Assembly: GCA_035301545.1 (NCBI GenBank) | Contig: DATGUA010000044.1 | Span: forward strand, 1-22,470 | Reading direction: 5' to 3' | Source: DATGUA01 sp035301545 | GTDB lineage: Bacteria; Bacillota; Clostridia; Tissierellales; Tissierellaceae | Length of the DNA: 22,470 bases | In this document: positions 1-7,190 of the stretch, in pieces | How positions within the stretch are numbered: position 1 is the stretch's first letter | Layout of the letters: every line of letters starts with the position of its first letter | The notes under the pieces: model-generated | What the model saw: the letters and a program-made list of their open reading frames with translations, nothing else | Database searches by the model: none | Told to the model about the DNA's origin: nothing | Made by a program: the position numbers and the translations under genes

Positions 1-5
1 AAATT

Positions 6-19
6 TTGATGTAGGTCAA
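6..19. promoter_or_regulatory. FNR/CRP-family binding site
   Basis: TTGAT-GTAG-GTCAA is a near-perfect dyad of the FNR/CRP type (TTGAT-N4-ATCAA, one mismatch). A TAGTAT -10 candidate at 42-47 would give a start near base 54 and put the dyad centre at -41.5, the classic class II activator position. If TATATA at 45-50 is used instead, the centre is at -44.5. The site is seen directly. That an FNR-, CRP- or HcpR-like regulator uses it to control the RIC-like gene is inference. Confidence 0.55.
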
Positions 20-96
20 TTACTTACATTTATAAAAATGTTAGTATATAGGTAGTAAGATAAAGAAATAATAATAATTGAAGGGAGAAATACATT

Positions 97-390
97 ATGA
101 AAAAGTTTAATGAAGTAAAGGAAAAAAATATGAAAAAATTAGAACAATATGTTCCAGTAGTAGAAAGAGTTCATGGTAAAACTCATCCAGAAATCTATGA
201 TGTAGGTAAATTATTTGATGAGATTCATAAAAAAATAGAAAAATCAGGATCAGAAACACCAGAATTAGATAGTGAATTTAAAGAATTACGTAAGGTTACA
301 GATAATTATACAATTCCAAGTGACACATGTGAATCTTATGAAGCAGTATATAATATGTTATCTGAATTAGACCAAGCGTATAAGGAATAA
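97..390 (+). CDS. mini RIC-like protein (iron-sulfur cluster repair family relative)
   Basis: A soluble 97-residue protein with an AAGGGAGA ribosome site at 80-87. Two blocks resemble the RIC/YtfE/ScdA family of di-iron iron-sulfur cluster repair proteins: VPVVERVHGKTHPE (residues 19-32) and LRKVTDNYTIPSDTC (64-78), which matches the family's 'NxTPPxxAC' segment. RIC proteins are normally about 220 residues, with seven His/Glu di-iron ligands. Here the N-terminal domain, the middle HMxKEE segment and the C-terminal HxxLENN segment are absent, so by remembered alignment only His26 remains as a likely ligand. It probably cannot hold the usual di-iron centre. It may be a partner, sensor or reduced descendant of RIC. 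The upstream FNR/CRP-like dyad fits control by oxygen or nitrosative stress. Homology is fairly sure; function is not. Confidence 0.7.
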   Translation: MKKFNEVKEKNMKKLEQYVPVVERVHGKTHPEIYDVGKLFDEIHKKIEKSGSETPELDSEFKELRKVTDNYTIPSDTCESYEAVYNMLSELDQAYKE

Positions 391-406
391 TCATAAAGAT
401 TATGTA

Positions 407-440
407 AGATATAGGGTTATTCCCCAATAACCCTATATCT
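407..440 (+). terminator. hairpin after the RIC-like gene
   Basis: A perfect 15-bp inverted repeat (407-421 with 426-440) around a CCCC loop, 17 bases after the stop codon. Only a weak T-rich tail (ATTAATTT) follows, so termination may be partial. It lies between the RIC-like gene and the ATPase gene and could act as an intercistronic attenuator. Confidence 0.65.
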
Positions 441-503
441 ATTAATTTGATCGGAATAATAGACATATATAATAAAATGATAGATAAAAGGAGGAAAACT
501 AAT

Positions 504-2354
504 ATGCAACGCTCAATCTTAAGAAGTAAAAATAAAATTATGTTTGCATCTGGTATTTTAATTGCTCTTGCATTTATTACTAAATGGACAACAGGTAATA
601 TGGATGTATTTAAATGGTCATTAATTATTGCCTCTATTTTAGGTGTAGCGCCTATTGCTATCCAAGCATATCAAGCATTAAGAGTAAAAGTGGTAAGTAT
701 AGATGTATTAGTTACAATAGCTGTTGTTGGGGCATTTTTAATACAAAATTATGAAGAATCTGCAATTGTTACATTTTTATTCTTATTTGGTGCCTATTTA
801 GAATTAAGGACCTTAAATTCAACTAGATCTGCTATTAAAGAACTTACAGAAATGGCTCCAGAAGTCGCAATGAAACAAATGGAAAATGGTGAATTTGAAG
901 AAGTAGATATATTTGATGTAGATGAAGGAGATATACTTTTAGTTAAAACAGGTGGAAAAGTACCAGTTGATGGTACAGTTTTAACTGGTGAAGGGAATAT
1001 AAATGAAGCAAGTATTACAGGAGAAGCTGTTCCGGTAGAAAAGCAAAAAGAATCTGAAGTATTTGCAGGAACAATTTTAGAAAATGGTACTATCCAAATT
1101 GTTGCTGATAAAGTTGGAGAAGATACAACATTTGGTAAAATAATTGACTTAGTAGAAGAGGCACAAGACACAAAATCAGAAGCTGAGCGATTTATAGACC
1201 GTTTCTCAACATATTATACACCAGCAGTTTTAGTTATGGCTATTGTAGTATGGTTGTTCTCAAGGAATATTGAATTAGCTATTACTGTATTAGTTCTAGG
1301 ATGTCCAGGGGCTTTAGTTATAGGAGTACCCGTATCTAATGTAGCTGGAATTGGAAATGGAGCTAAAAATGGTGTATTATTAAAAGGTAGTGAAGTTATT
1401 CATGATTTTAGTCGTACAGATACAATAATATTTGATAAAACAGGAACACTAACTATAGGAAATCCAGAAGTGTCAGAAACAAAATATTATACAGATAAAC
1501 CTGATGAAGCATTAAGTTATTTAGCGAGTATAGAAAATGAATCAAGTCATCCATTAGCAAAAGCAGTTTTAGATGAGATTGGAGAAATTACCTTATCTAC
1601 AGTTGAAAACACAGAAGTTATTAAAGGTGGAGGAATTACAGCTAATATAGATGGACATAGGGTAGCAGTTGGGAATATTGCTTTAATGGAAGAAGAAAAT
1701 GTAGAGATAAGTAAAGAAGCTAAAGAAGATGCAAAAGAATTTGAGAAGTCTGGAAACTCATTAGTATTAACTTCCATCGATGGTAAACTAAAGATAATGA
1801 TGGGCATACGTGATCAAATCCGTAAAGGTGTTAAAGAAGACTTACAAAAACTAAAAGACTTAGGAGCAAAAAACTTAGTTATGTTATCTGGTGATAATCA
1901 AGGAACCGTAGATATTGTAAGCAGTGAATTAGGTTTAACAGAAGCCCATGGAAATATGTTACCTGAAGATAAGGCAGAATATGTTAAGGAACTAAAAGAA
2001 GAAGGTAGAATAGTAACATTTGTTGGAGATGGAGTTAATGACAGTCCATCCTTAGCATTAGCGGATATAGGTATTGCAATGGGGAATGGAACAGATGTAG
2101 CTATTGAAACATCAGATGTTGTATTAGTAAATTCAGATTTAGGTTATTTAGCACATGCTTTAGGCTTAACAAAGATTACAGCTAGAAATATGTTTCAAAA
2201 TATAGTTATAGCAATAGGAGTAGTATTACTATTATTGTCAGCTGTATTCTTTAGTGATTGGATGAATATGTCTATAGGTATGTTAGTCCATGAAGGTAGT
2301 ATATTAGTAGTTATATTGAATGGAATGAGATTATTAGGGTATAAATTAAAATAA
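504..2354 (+). CDS. P1B-type heavy-metal transporting ATPase with CPG motif
   Basis: A 616-residue integral membrane pump that uses ATP to move a transition metal ion across the membrane. The start is the ATG at 504 because AAAGGAGG (487-494) precedes it; an open frame extends to 447 but without a ribosome site. All P-type signatures are present: TGEA (172-175), phosphorylation motif DKTGT (311-315), HP locus (349-350), MLSGD (460-464) and GDGVND (508-513). There is no N-terminal HMA domain, but the next gene encodes one. The membrane metal site is unusual: CPG (267-269) replaces the usual CPC, SPC or TPC, and the last membrane region carries HEGS (596-599), resembling the HEGG(T/S) of P1B-4 cobalt/iron/zinc pumps. 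Substrate is therefore uncertain; ferrous iron or another divalent metal is a reasonable guess. Family assignment is certain. Confidence 0.93.
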   Translation: MQRSILRSKNKIMFASGILIALAFITKWTTGNMDVFKWSLIIASILGVAPIAIQAYQALRVKVVSIDVLVTIAVVGAFLIQNYEESAIVTFLFLFGAYLELRTLNSTRSAIKELTEMAPEVAMKQMENGEFEEVDIFDVDEGDILLVKTGGKVPVDGTVLTGEGNINEASITGEAVPVEKQKESEVFAGTILENGTIQIVADKVGEDTTFGKIIDLVEEAQDTKSEAERFIDRFSTYYTPAVLVMAIVVWLFSRNIELAITVLVLGCPGALVIGVPVSNVAGIGNGAKNGVLLKGSEVIHDFSRTDTIIFDKTGTLTIGNPEVSETKYYTDKPDEALSYLASIENESSHPLAKAVLDEIGEITLSTVENTEVIKGGGITANIDGHRVAVGNIALMEEENVEISKEAKEDAKEFEKSGNSLVLTSIDGKLKIMMGIRDQIRKGVKEDLQKLKDLGAKNLVMLSGDNQGTVDIVSSELGLTEAHGNMLPEDKAEYVKELKEEGRIVTFVGDGVNDSPSLALADIGIAMGNGTDVAIETSDVVLVNSDLGYLAHALGLTKITARNMFQNIVIAIGVVLLLLSAVFFSDWMNMSIGMLVHEGSILVVILNGMRLLGYKLK

Positions 2355-2372
2355 GGAAAGGTGATATTAATT

Positions 2373-2600
2373 ATGAAAAAAGCAACAATTCAATTAGAAA
2401 CTTTAACTTGTCCATCTTGTGCTCAAAAAATTGAGGGCGCTATCGGAGGTTTCGATGGGGTAGATAAAGATACTATTAAGATAATGTTTAACTCAAGTAG
2501 AGCAAAATTTGAATTTGATGATGGAAAAGTATCAATTGACGAAATAGAAGAAGCAATTGATAAGGTAGGATATGAAGTGTTAAAGTCTAAAGTAAAATAA
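2373..2600 (+). CDS. HMA-domain metal-binding protein
   Basis: A 75-residue cytosolic protein with the ferredoxin-like heavy-metal-associated fold. The binding loop is LTCPSCAQKIE with Cys13 and Cys16 (CxxC). The ATG at 2373 is preferred to the GTG at 2361, because that GTG lies inside the ribosome site (GGAAAGGTG, 2355-2363). It begins 18 bases after the ATPase stop codon with no terminator between, so the two are co-transcribed. As the ATPase lacks its own N-terminal HMA domain, this protein is the natural metallochaperone or detached metal-sensing domain of the pump. Which metal it carries cannot be read from the sequence; CxxC HMA domains usually bind Cu(I), or Zn/Cd. Confidence 0.9.
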   Translation: MKKATIQLETLTCPSCAQKIEGAIGGFDGVDKDTIKIMFNSSRAKFEFDDGKVSIDEIEEAIDKVGYEVLKSKVK

Positions 2601-2608
2601 GATAATAT

Positions 2609-2646
2609 AAAGTAGCTTATAGATTGATCTATAAGCTACTTTTTTT
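2609..2646 (+). terminator. intrinsic terminator of the ATPase-HMA operon
   Basis: A perfect 15-bp stem (2609-2623 with 2628-2642), TTGA loop, and a run of seven T ending at 2646. It starts 8 bases after the HMA stop codon. Confidence 0.92.
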
Positions 2647-2709
2647 GTCTAGTTTTGATATTTTGGATTACAAATTAATGGATAATTTATTTATTTTAGA
2701 TTAATTAAG

Positions 2710-2752
2710 ATAATTAGTTACAAAATAAATAGCATATTTTGTAACTAATTAT
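2710..2752. repeat. 18-bp perfect inverted repeat
   Basis: Arms 2710-2727 and 2735-2752 pair perfectly around a 7-base loop. The outer half reads ATAATTAGTTACAAAAT. The tail (AATTTTATC) is only weakly T-rich, so it may be a second terminator or an operator. It sits in the 380-base gap between the metal operon and the NlpC/P60 gene. The rest of that gap holds a terminator, a promoter and a short coding-like stretch near 2790-2852, but no gene. Confidence 0.6.
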
Positions 2753-2879
2753 AATTTTATCTAAAGTTAATTTTAAAATAACGATTGGGCATAATGCTGA
2801 TAAACACTGGGTTTATAAGGAACTGTATAAAAATGGAATAAGACAATCTTAATATAAATGTAATATTTTTTAAAAAAGG

Positions 2880-2908
2880 TTGCATAATAGTTACAAAGAT
2901 GTTACAAT
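2880..2908 (+). promoter_or_regulatory. promoter of the NlpC/P60 gene
   Basis: A -35 TTGCAT (2880-2885), a 17-base spacer and a -10 TACAAT (2903-2908, one mismatch to TATAAT). The predicted transcript starts near 2915 and gives a leader of about 65 bases. Confidence 0.6.
2890..2906 (-). promoter_or_regulatory. WalR-like (YycF) box
   Basis: Read on the minus strand this is TGTAAC-ATCTT-TGTAAC, an exact fit to the WalR consensus TGTWAH-N5-TGTWAH. WalR (YycF) is known to control cell-wall hydrolase genes in Firmicutes. The box covers the spacer and part of the -10, which would suit repression. The match is seen directly; regulation is inferred from the match and from the nature of the downstream gene. 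Confidence 0.6.
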
Positions 2909-2980
2909 CAGTAATCAGAAAAGTAATTAAGAAACTAGAATAGTAAAATAAATTTTCACAAGATGAAAGAGAGGATTTAG

Positions 2981-4522
2981 ATGAAGGATAAGAATAATTT
3001 GTTTAGGGATGCTTTAAAGAGCAAAAGTAAATGGAAAAAATTATTTGTAATAATGCCAATAACATTAGCCATGGTTATAACTGGTTTCTCTGTATATCAG
3101 AGTGGATTTTCTCATGAGGTAAAACTTAATGGTGAGACTGTAGGTTATATAAAAGATGAGGACAATGCAGGAGAATCGCTAGATAATGTGAAAAAATTTG
3201 TACATAATAAACACGGTGATGAAGCATATTTTGAAGATAAGATAGAATTAGAAAAAGTAAGAGGACATAACGAAGATGTCGTAGAATTAAATGAATTAGA
3301 TAATAATATGTATGATAATATTGATATTCTAAAACCAGCTTCTATTATTTTAGTAGATGAAAAAGAAGAAATAGTTGTAGAAACTAAAAAAGAAGCAGAA
3401 TCAGTTTTACATGAAATAAAGGATTTCTATGAAAGAGATGAAGATGAGGAAGAAGATATTGAAGTTTCTAAAACTTATTTTAAACAAGATGTAGAAATAA
3501 TAGATAAAGATGTAGATGTAAATGAAATTTTATCTGAAAAAGAAGTTTTAACAGCATTAGGGTTAGAAGATAGTGAAATAAGAGAAGATAGAATAGCACG
3601 TGGTAATTCAGCTCTAAACGTATCTAGATCCTTTAGATCCAGAACTAAAAGAGGAGAAGAAGATTCTAAAAAGGATGTTCTGGAATCATTAGTAGAAGTA
3701 GTAAGTGTTGAAAAGCATACAGATACTGAAGAGATAGACTTTCAGGTAGAAGAGGAAAAAGATTCATCTATATATAAAGGTGAAAAGGAAGTAAAACAAA
3801 CAGGTAAAAAAGGTAAGAAAGAAATAATCACTGAAGTTACCTATATAAATGGAAAAGAGAAAGAAAAAGAAAAAGTAGAAGAGAATGTAATAAAAGAACC
3901 AAAAAACAAAATAGTACTAGTAGGAACTAAAGAACGTCCAGCTCCTGTAGCTGAAAGAAGTTCAACAGAGGAAGACTCAAATCAAGGAAATTCAACAGGA
4001 GGAAACTCAAATCAAGGAAGCTCAACAGAAGGAAACTCAACACAAATAAGTTCCACACAAGGAAGTTCATCAAGAGATGGCTCAAGAAATTCATCTAAAG
4101 GAGCTTCAAATGAGAGGTCATCAGAAGGTTCTAGTAATAATAAATCAACTTCAGCACCTACCTATAATGGTAGTACAGGAGCAAATATAGTAGCAACGGC
4201 AAAAGGATATTTAGGTACTCCATATGTATCTGGAGGTAGTTCACCATCAGGATTTGACTGTTCAGGATTTACTTCCTATGTATATAAACAATATGGTATA
4301 ACTATTCCAAGATCATCAGGAGGCCAAGGGTCCCATGGAGCTTATGTATCGAAAAGTCAATTGAAGCCAGGAGATATAGTAGCATTCCCTGGACATGTAG
4401 GTATATATATTGGAGGAGGAAGTATGATTCATTCTCCAAGACCAGGAAAAAATGTTGAAATAACTTCCATAAACAATTCTTACTTTAAGAATCGTTTCAT
4501 CAGTGGAAGAAGACCATATTAA
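2981..4522 (+). CDS. secreted G5-NlpC/P60 peptidoglycan endopeptidase
   Basis: A 513-residue cell-wall hydrolase; GAGAGGA precedes the ATG. Order of parts: basic N-terminus and one membrane anchor or uncleaved signal (about 19-39); an acidic extracytoplasmic region starting with a VKLNGETVGYIKD segment as in clostridial peptidases of this layout; a G5 domain (about 237-317, with IYKGEKEVKQTGKKGKK); a low-complexity Ser/Asn/Gly/Gln/Thr linker with pentapeptide repeats (about 318-398); and a C-terminal NlpC/P60 domain (401-513). Catalytic Cys427 lies in FDCSGF, His472 in PGHVGIY, and His484 in MIHSP is the likely third polar residue. NlpC/P60 enzymes usually cleave D-Glu-diamino-acid bonds in stem peptides. 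Its own promoter with a WalR-like box upstream suits a growth-linked or stress-linked autolysin. Confidence 0.93.
   Translation: MKDKNNLFRDALKSKSKWKKLFVIMPITLAMVITGFSVYQSGFSHEVKLNGETVGYIKDEDNAGESLDNVKKFVHNKHGDEAYFEDKIELEKVRGHNEDVVELNELDNNMYDNIDILKPASIILVDEKEEIVVETKKEAESVLHEIKDFYERDEDEEEDIEVSKTYFKQDVEIIDKDVDVNEILSEKEVLTALGLEDSEIREDRIARGNSALNVSRSFRSRTKRGEEDSKKDVLESLVEVVSVEKHTDTEEIDFQVEEEKDSSIYKGEKEVKQTGKKGKKEIITEVTYINGKEKEKEKVEENVIKEPKNKIVLVGTKERPAPVAERSSTEEDSNQGNSTGGNSNQGSSTEGNSTQISSTQGSSSRDGSRNSSKGASNERSSEGSSNNKSTSAPTYNGSTGANIVATAKGYLGTPYVSGGSSPSGFDCSGFTSYVYKQYGITIPRSSGGQGSHGAYVSKSQLKPGDIVAFPGHVGIYIGGGSMIHSPRPGKNVEITSINNSYFKNRFISGRRPY
3986..4075 (+). repeat. 15-nt imperfect tandem repeat coding a GNSTQ-type linker
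   Basis: Six imperfect 15-base units encode GNSTG, GNSNQ, GSSTE, GNSTQ, ISSTQ and GSSSR (residues 336-365) between the G5 and NlpC/P60 domains. It is a flexible wall-spanning linker and is likely to vary in copy number by slippage. Confidence 0.8.
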
Positions 4523-4534
4523 TAAAACTAAAAC

Positions 4535-4575
4535 AAGAACCTTATAAAAGCAAATTTGCTTTTATAAGGTTCTTT
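4535..4575 (+). terminator. intrinsic terminator after the NlpC/P60 gene
   Basis: A perfect 20-bp inverted repeat (4535-4554 with 4555-4574) whose apex is AAATTT. It lies 12 bases after the stop codon. The T-tract is short (TTCTTTAAT), but the stem is long. Confidence 0.82.
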
Positions 4576-4658
4576 AATGTAATTAGCTCTAAATATGAAA
4601 ATATATTTTGAATATAGTATAATAAATCTAGTAATTATAATATAGGAGAGATTATCAT

Positions 4659-5297
4659 ATGAAAATGACAAGTACTGAAGTATTAAATATTTTATCGAAT
4701 GTATATCCAGAACCTAAATCAGAGTTACATTATAAAGATAAATTTAGTCTTTTGATAGCTGTTATATTATCAGCTCAGACTACAGATATATCGGTGAATA
4801 AGGTAACACCAGCTTTATTTGAGGCATATCCTACTCCATATGAATTAGCTAAAGCAGATAAAGAAGATGTAATGGAACTTTTAAAGACTATTGGACTATA
4901 TAGAAATAAATCTAAATTTATCATAGAAACATCAAAAAAGCTAATAGAAGAATTTGATGGAGAAGTACCAGGAACTAGAAAAGAATTAATGACCCTGCCA
5001 GGTGTAGGTAGAAAAACAGCAAATATAATATTAGTAGAAATGTTTAATGTTCCTGCAATTGCAGTAGATACTCATGTATCGAGGGTCGCAAAACGGTTAG
5101 GCTGGGCAGATGAAAAGGATTCGGTATTACAAGTAGAAAAGAAACTAATGGATATAATCCCAGAAGAACAATGGGGTTCAGCTCATCATCAACTATTACT
5201 ATTTGGTAGATATCATTCTACTGCAAGGGATAAAAGAAATGTATATGATATATTAGATGAATTAAAGGTAAAATATTGCGAGAAGGATGAAAAATAG
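4659..5297 (+). CDS. nth: endonuclease III-family DNA glycosylase/AP lyase lacking the usual [4Fe-4S] cysteines
   Basis: A 212-residue base-excision repair enzyme of the Nth/HhH-GPD family, which removes oxidised pyrimidines and cuts the abasic site. The helix-hairpin-helix LPGVGRKTA (113-121) carries catalytic Lys119, and VDTHVSRVAKRLG contains catalytic Asp137. The substrate-binding LSAQTTD block (38-44) is intact. TAGGAGAGA (4642-4650) supports the ATG. The odd part is the C-terminus: the family normally ends with C-x6-C-x2-C-x5-C binding a [4Fe-4S] cluster after HGRY, but here the segment is FGRYHSTARDKRN followed by a single Cys (Cys207) near the end. The reading frame is open throughout, so this is cluster loss, not a frameshift. 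It stands alone between two terminator or gap regions. Confidence 0.93.
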   Translation: MKMTSTEVLNILSNVYPEPKSELHYKDKFSLLIAVILSAQTTDISVNKVTPALFEAYPTPYELAKADKEDVMELLKTIGLYRNKSKFIIETSKKLIEEFDGEVPGTRKELMTLPGVGRKTANIILVEMFNVPAIAVDTHVSRVAKRLGWADEKDSVLQVEKKLMDIIPEEQWGSAHHQLLLFGRYHSTARDKRNVYDILDELKVKYCEKDEK

Positions 5298-5406
5298 CTC
5301 TATTGATCTTAACAAATCTACGTATAATGTATTACGTTTTACATTTGATCACCTATCTTATCTATTAATATAAGATAAAAATATAATAAGCATAAGGATG
5401 ATTGTA
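5298..5406 (+). promoter_or_regulatory. intergenic promoter region with TATAAT and a small dyad
   Basis: This 109-base gap holds a perfect TATAAT at 5323-5328, with a weak TATTGA -35 candidate at 5301-5306 (16-base spacer). It also has an 8-bp dyad (TATCTTAT 5354-5361 with ATAAGATA 5370-5377). It probably drives the next gene; no terminator for nth is clear. Confidence 0.35.
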
Positions 5407-6279
5407 ATGAAACAAAAACTTCAAACTATAGATTTAATCTTATCTAGTTTTAATATAAAGGAATCTATGAAAGAAGATTTGCTTTTAGATATTAGGAATA
5501 ATTTTACAAATTATATTAAATGGTCTAAAAGGATATTAGGCTTTAGAAATAATATGAAATATGATCAAAGTATTGATGTATTAAGAGAAGAAAAACCAGA
5601 ATTTATTTTCAAATTATTATTAGCATCATTACTAGATTTAAAAGAGTATTATGAGAAAAGGAATATTAAAGAAGAAGTATTTTATGATACAATTTCTGAT
5701 ATATTTTTGAGATTTAAAATTTATGAAAAACAAAATTTATCTATAGGCCTTACACAAGAGGATGTAGAATGGCTTTTAAGGATTTTTGATCTAAGTATAT
5801 TTAAATTAGGAAGTTTACAATTTGAAATGACTAAATTCTATTTTAATAATTATAAAGTAAAATGGAGTAGTAATTCTAAGAAGATTATAAAGAACGGTGA
5901 GAATGTATTGAGTATTCATATTATGGAAGGAGAAGATTTGTCTCCTGGAGAAATTGAGAAATCGTTAAAATATGGAAAAAGTTTTTTTAAAGAAAACTTT
6001 ACCGACTTTGAATATAGATATTTTTATTGCTGGTCTTGGCTCTTGTATAGAGGAAATCAGGAACTATTAGGGAAAGATAGTAATATTATAAAATTTACTA
6101 ATTTTTTTGACATAATAGGTGAGTCTGACAATCCAGATATGGGAATAGAAAGGATATTTGGATGTCCAAAGGAAGAGATAGAATTAAATGAAAGGAGTAC
6201 AAGTCTTCAAAAAAGTGCAGCACAAAATATTAATAATCTAGGAATTTCAGCAGGAATAATAAAAAAAATTAAAATTTGA
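5407..6279 (+). CDS. acyltransferase-like protein (NAT_N / GNAT_C family)
   Basis: A 290-residue cytosolic protein. The ATG at 5407 is preferred to the one at 5398, because the AAGGA ribosome site (5394-5398) overlaps the earlier codon and is ideally spaced for the later one. The region 'DVEWLLRIFDLSIFKLGSL' followed by 'VLSIHIMEGEDLSPGEI' and 'CWSWLLYR' matches the clostridial family annotated as acyltransferase domain proteins (an N-terminal NAT_N helix bundle plus a GNAT-like C-terminal domain, formerly DUF5596). No substrate is known for the family. Residues 1-110 are helical and charged. It is monocistronic, ending at a strong bidirectional terminator. Family recognition is from sequence pattern memory; enzymatic activity is unproven. 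Confidence 0.75.
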   Translation: MKQKLQTIDLILSSFNIKESMKEDLLLDIRNNFTNYIKWSKRILGFRNNMKYDQSIDVLREEKPEFIFKLLLASLLDLKEYYEKRNIKEEVFYDTISDIFLRFKIYEKQNLSIGLTQEDVEWLLRIFDLSIFKLGSLQFEMTKFYFNNYKVKWSSNSKKIIKNGENVLSIHIMEGEDLSPGEIEKSLKYGKSFFKENFTDFEYRYFYCWSWLLYRGNQELLGKDSNIIKFTNFFDIIGESDNPDMGIERIFGCPKEEIELNERSTSLQKSAAQNINNLGISAGIIKKIKI

Positions 6280-6280
6280 A

Positions 6281-6340
6281 AAAATGATAATAAAATCCCC
6301 TAAATCTAGACATGGATTTAGGAGATTTTATTATCATTTT
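6281..6340. terminator. bidirectional terminator overlapping the stop codon of the ABC permease
   Basis: A 17-bp perfect outer stem (6281-6297 with 6324-6340) and an 8-bp inner stem (6299-6306 with 6315-6322), separated by one mismatch and closed by an 8-base loop. The minus-strand permease stop codon (6334-6336) lies inside the right arm. On the minus strand the stem is followed by a T-rich tail (complement of 6255-6280), so it serves both converging genes. Confidence 0.88.
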
Positions 6341-7176
6341 ACAGATCCTGAAGTAAGACCTGTAATTAAAAATTTTCTAAATATAATAGCAATAATTGCA
6401 GGAGGTATTATTGAAAAGATTCCAGATACTGCAATAAGACCATAGCTTATTGTATCTCTGGTCATGAATTCTGATAATATTAAGGTGATAACCTTTTTAC
6501 TTTGTGATGCAGTTAGAATTAAAGGTATTTGAAATTGACTCCAACTCATAAGAAACATAGTTAGTGTAGTAGTTATTATTATTGGATATGATAATGGTAG
6601 AATAATTTTAAAAAAGATTGCTCTTTCTGAAGCACCGTCTATGATTGCTGCTTCTAGAATTTCTGTAGGTATAGAATTAAAATAATTCATGATAATCCAG
6701 CTATTTATAGGTAGAAAGGCAGAAACATATATTATAGATATCCAAAACAAATTATCAAGCATACCATAATTAGAAAAAATTGAGTATATAGGAATTATAG
6801 TTGTAAAAACAGGTATTACAATGGTAATCAATATAAACTTCAATATAAAGTACTTTCCTTTAAATTTATATCTAGAAAAGGCATAGCCTGTTATTACAGA
6901 AATAGGAATTCCTACTAAAATAGTAATAAAAGATATAGAAATAGAATTTTTCAATCCAGTAAAAATCCTTTGATGTGCAGATGAACTAGAATCTAACACC
7001 TCTTTATAATTACCAAAATAGATTGATTGAGGTAAAATATTTGGACTGTTTTTTAACATCTCACTTTCTGGAGTTATACTCATAATAATACTCCATACTA
7101 TTGGTCCTAAGGTGAAAATTAAAAATATGATTATAGTAACATAATATACTAGATTATTTAATTTAGTTCTTTTCAT
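6334..7176 (-). CDS. carbohydrate ABC transporter permease (MalG/UgpE type), orphan
   Basis: A 280-residue inner membrane subunit of a binding-protein-dependent sugar importer. It has about six membrane segments and the cytoplasmic EAA loop (EAAIIDGASERA...LP, residues 175-194) that docks on the ATPase. It ends with the family-typical LTSGSVK. AAAGGAGG precedes the ATG. Such permeases work as a heterodimer with a MalF/UgpA partner plus a lipoprotein and an ATPase. Immediately upstream (14 bases) only the C-terminal tail of that partner survives, and no binding protein or ATPase is nearby. The reading frame is intact, but the gene is probably non-functional or silent since its promoter and partner were deleted. 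Confidence 0.9.
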   Translation of the reverse strand: MKRTKLNNLVYYVTIIIFLIFTLGPIVWSIIMSITPESEMLKNSPNILPQSIYFGNYKEVLDSSSSAHQRIFTGLKNSISISFITILVGIPISVITGYAFSRYKFKGKYFILKFILITIVIPVFTTIIPIYSIFSNYGMLDNLFWISIIYVSAFLPINSWIIMNYFNSIPTEILEAAIIDGASERAIFFKIILPLSYPIIITTTLTMFLMSWSQFQIPLILTASQSKKVITLILSEFMTRDTISYGLIAVSGIFSIIPPAIIAIIFRKFLITGLTSGSVK

Positions 7177-7190
7177 TTTAATTTCCTCCT

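Noticed and set aside
447..503. Upstream extension of the ATPase to the codon at 447
   Set aside because: No ribosome site before 447, while AAAGGAGG is correctly placed for the ATG at 504.
794..1171. Minus-strand open frame inside the ATPase gene
   Set aside because: Antisense shadow of a strongly conserved P-type ATPase region; no ribosome site and low-complexity Ser/Pro-rich product. The same applies to 1547-1807, 8217-8474, 13028-13249, 17141-17401, 20239-20706 and 21205-21567.
2790..2852. Coding-like stretch reading HWVYKELYKNGIRQS before a stop
   Set aside because: It looks a little like an IS3-type transposase segment, but it is too short and I could not find flanking inverted repeats or other transposase motifs. 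A translated search against IS databases would decide.
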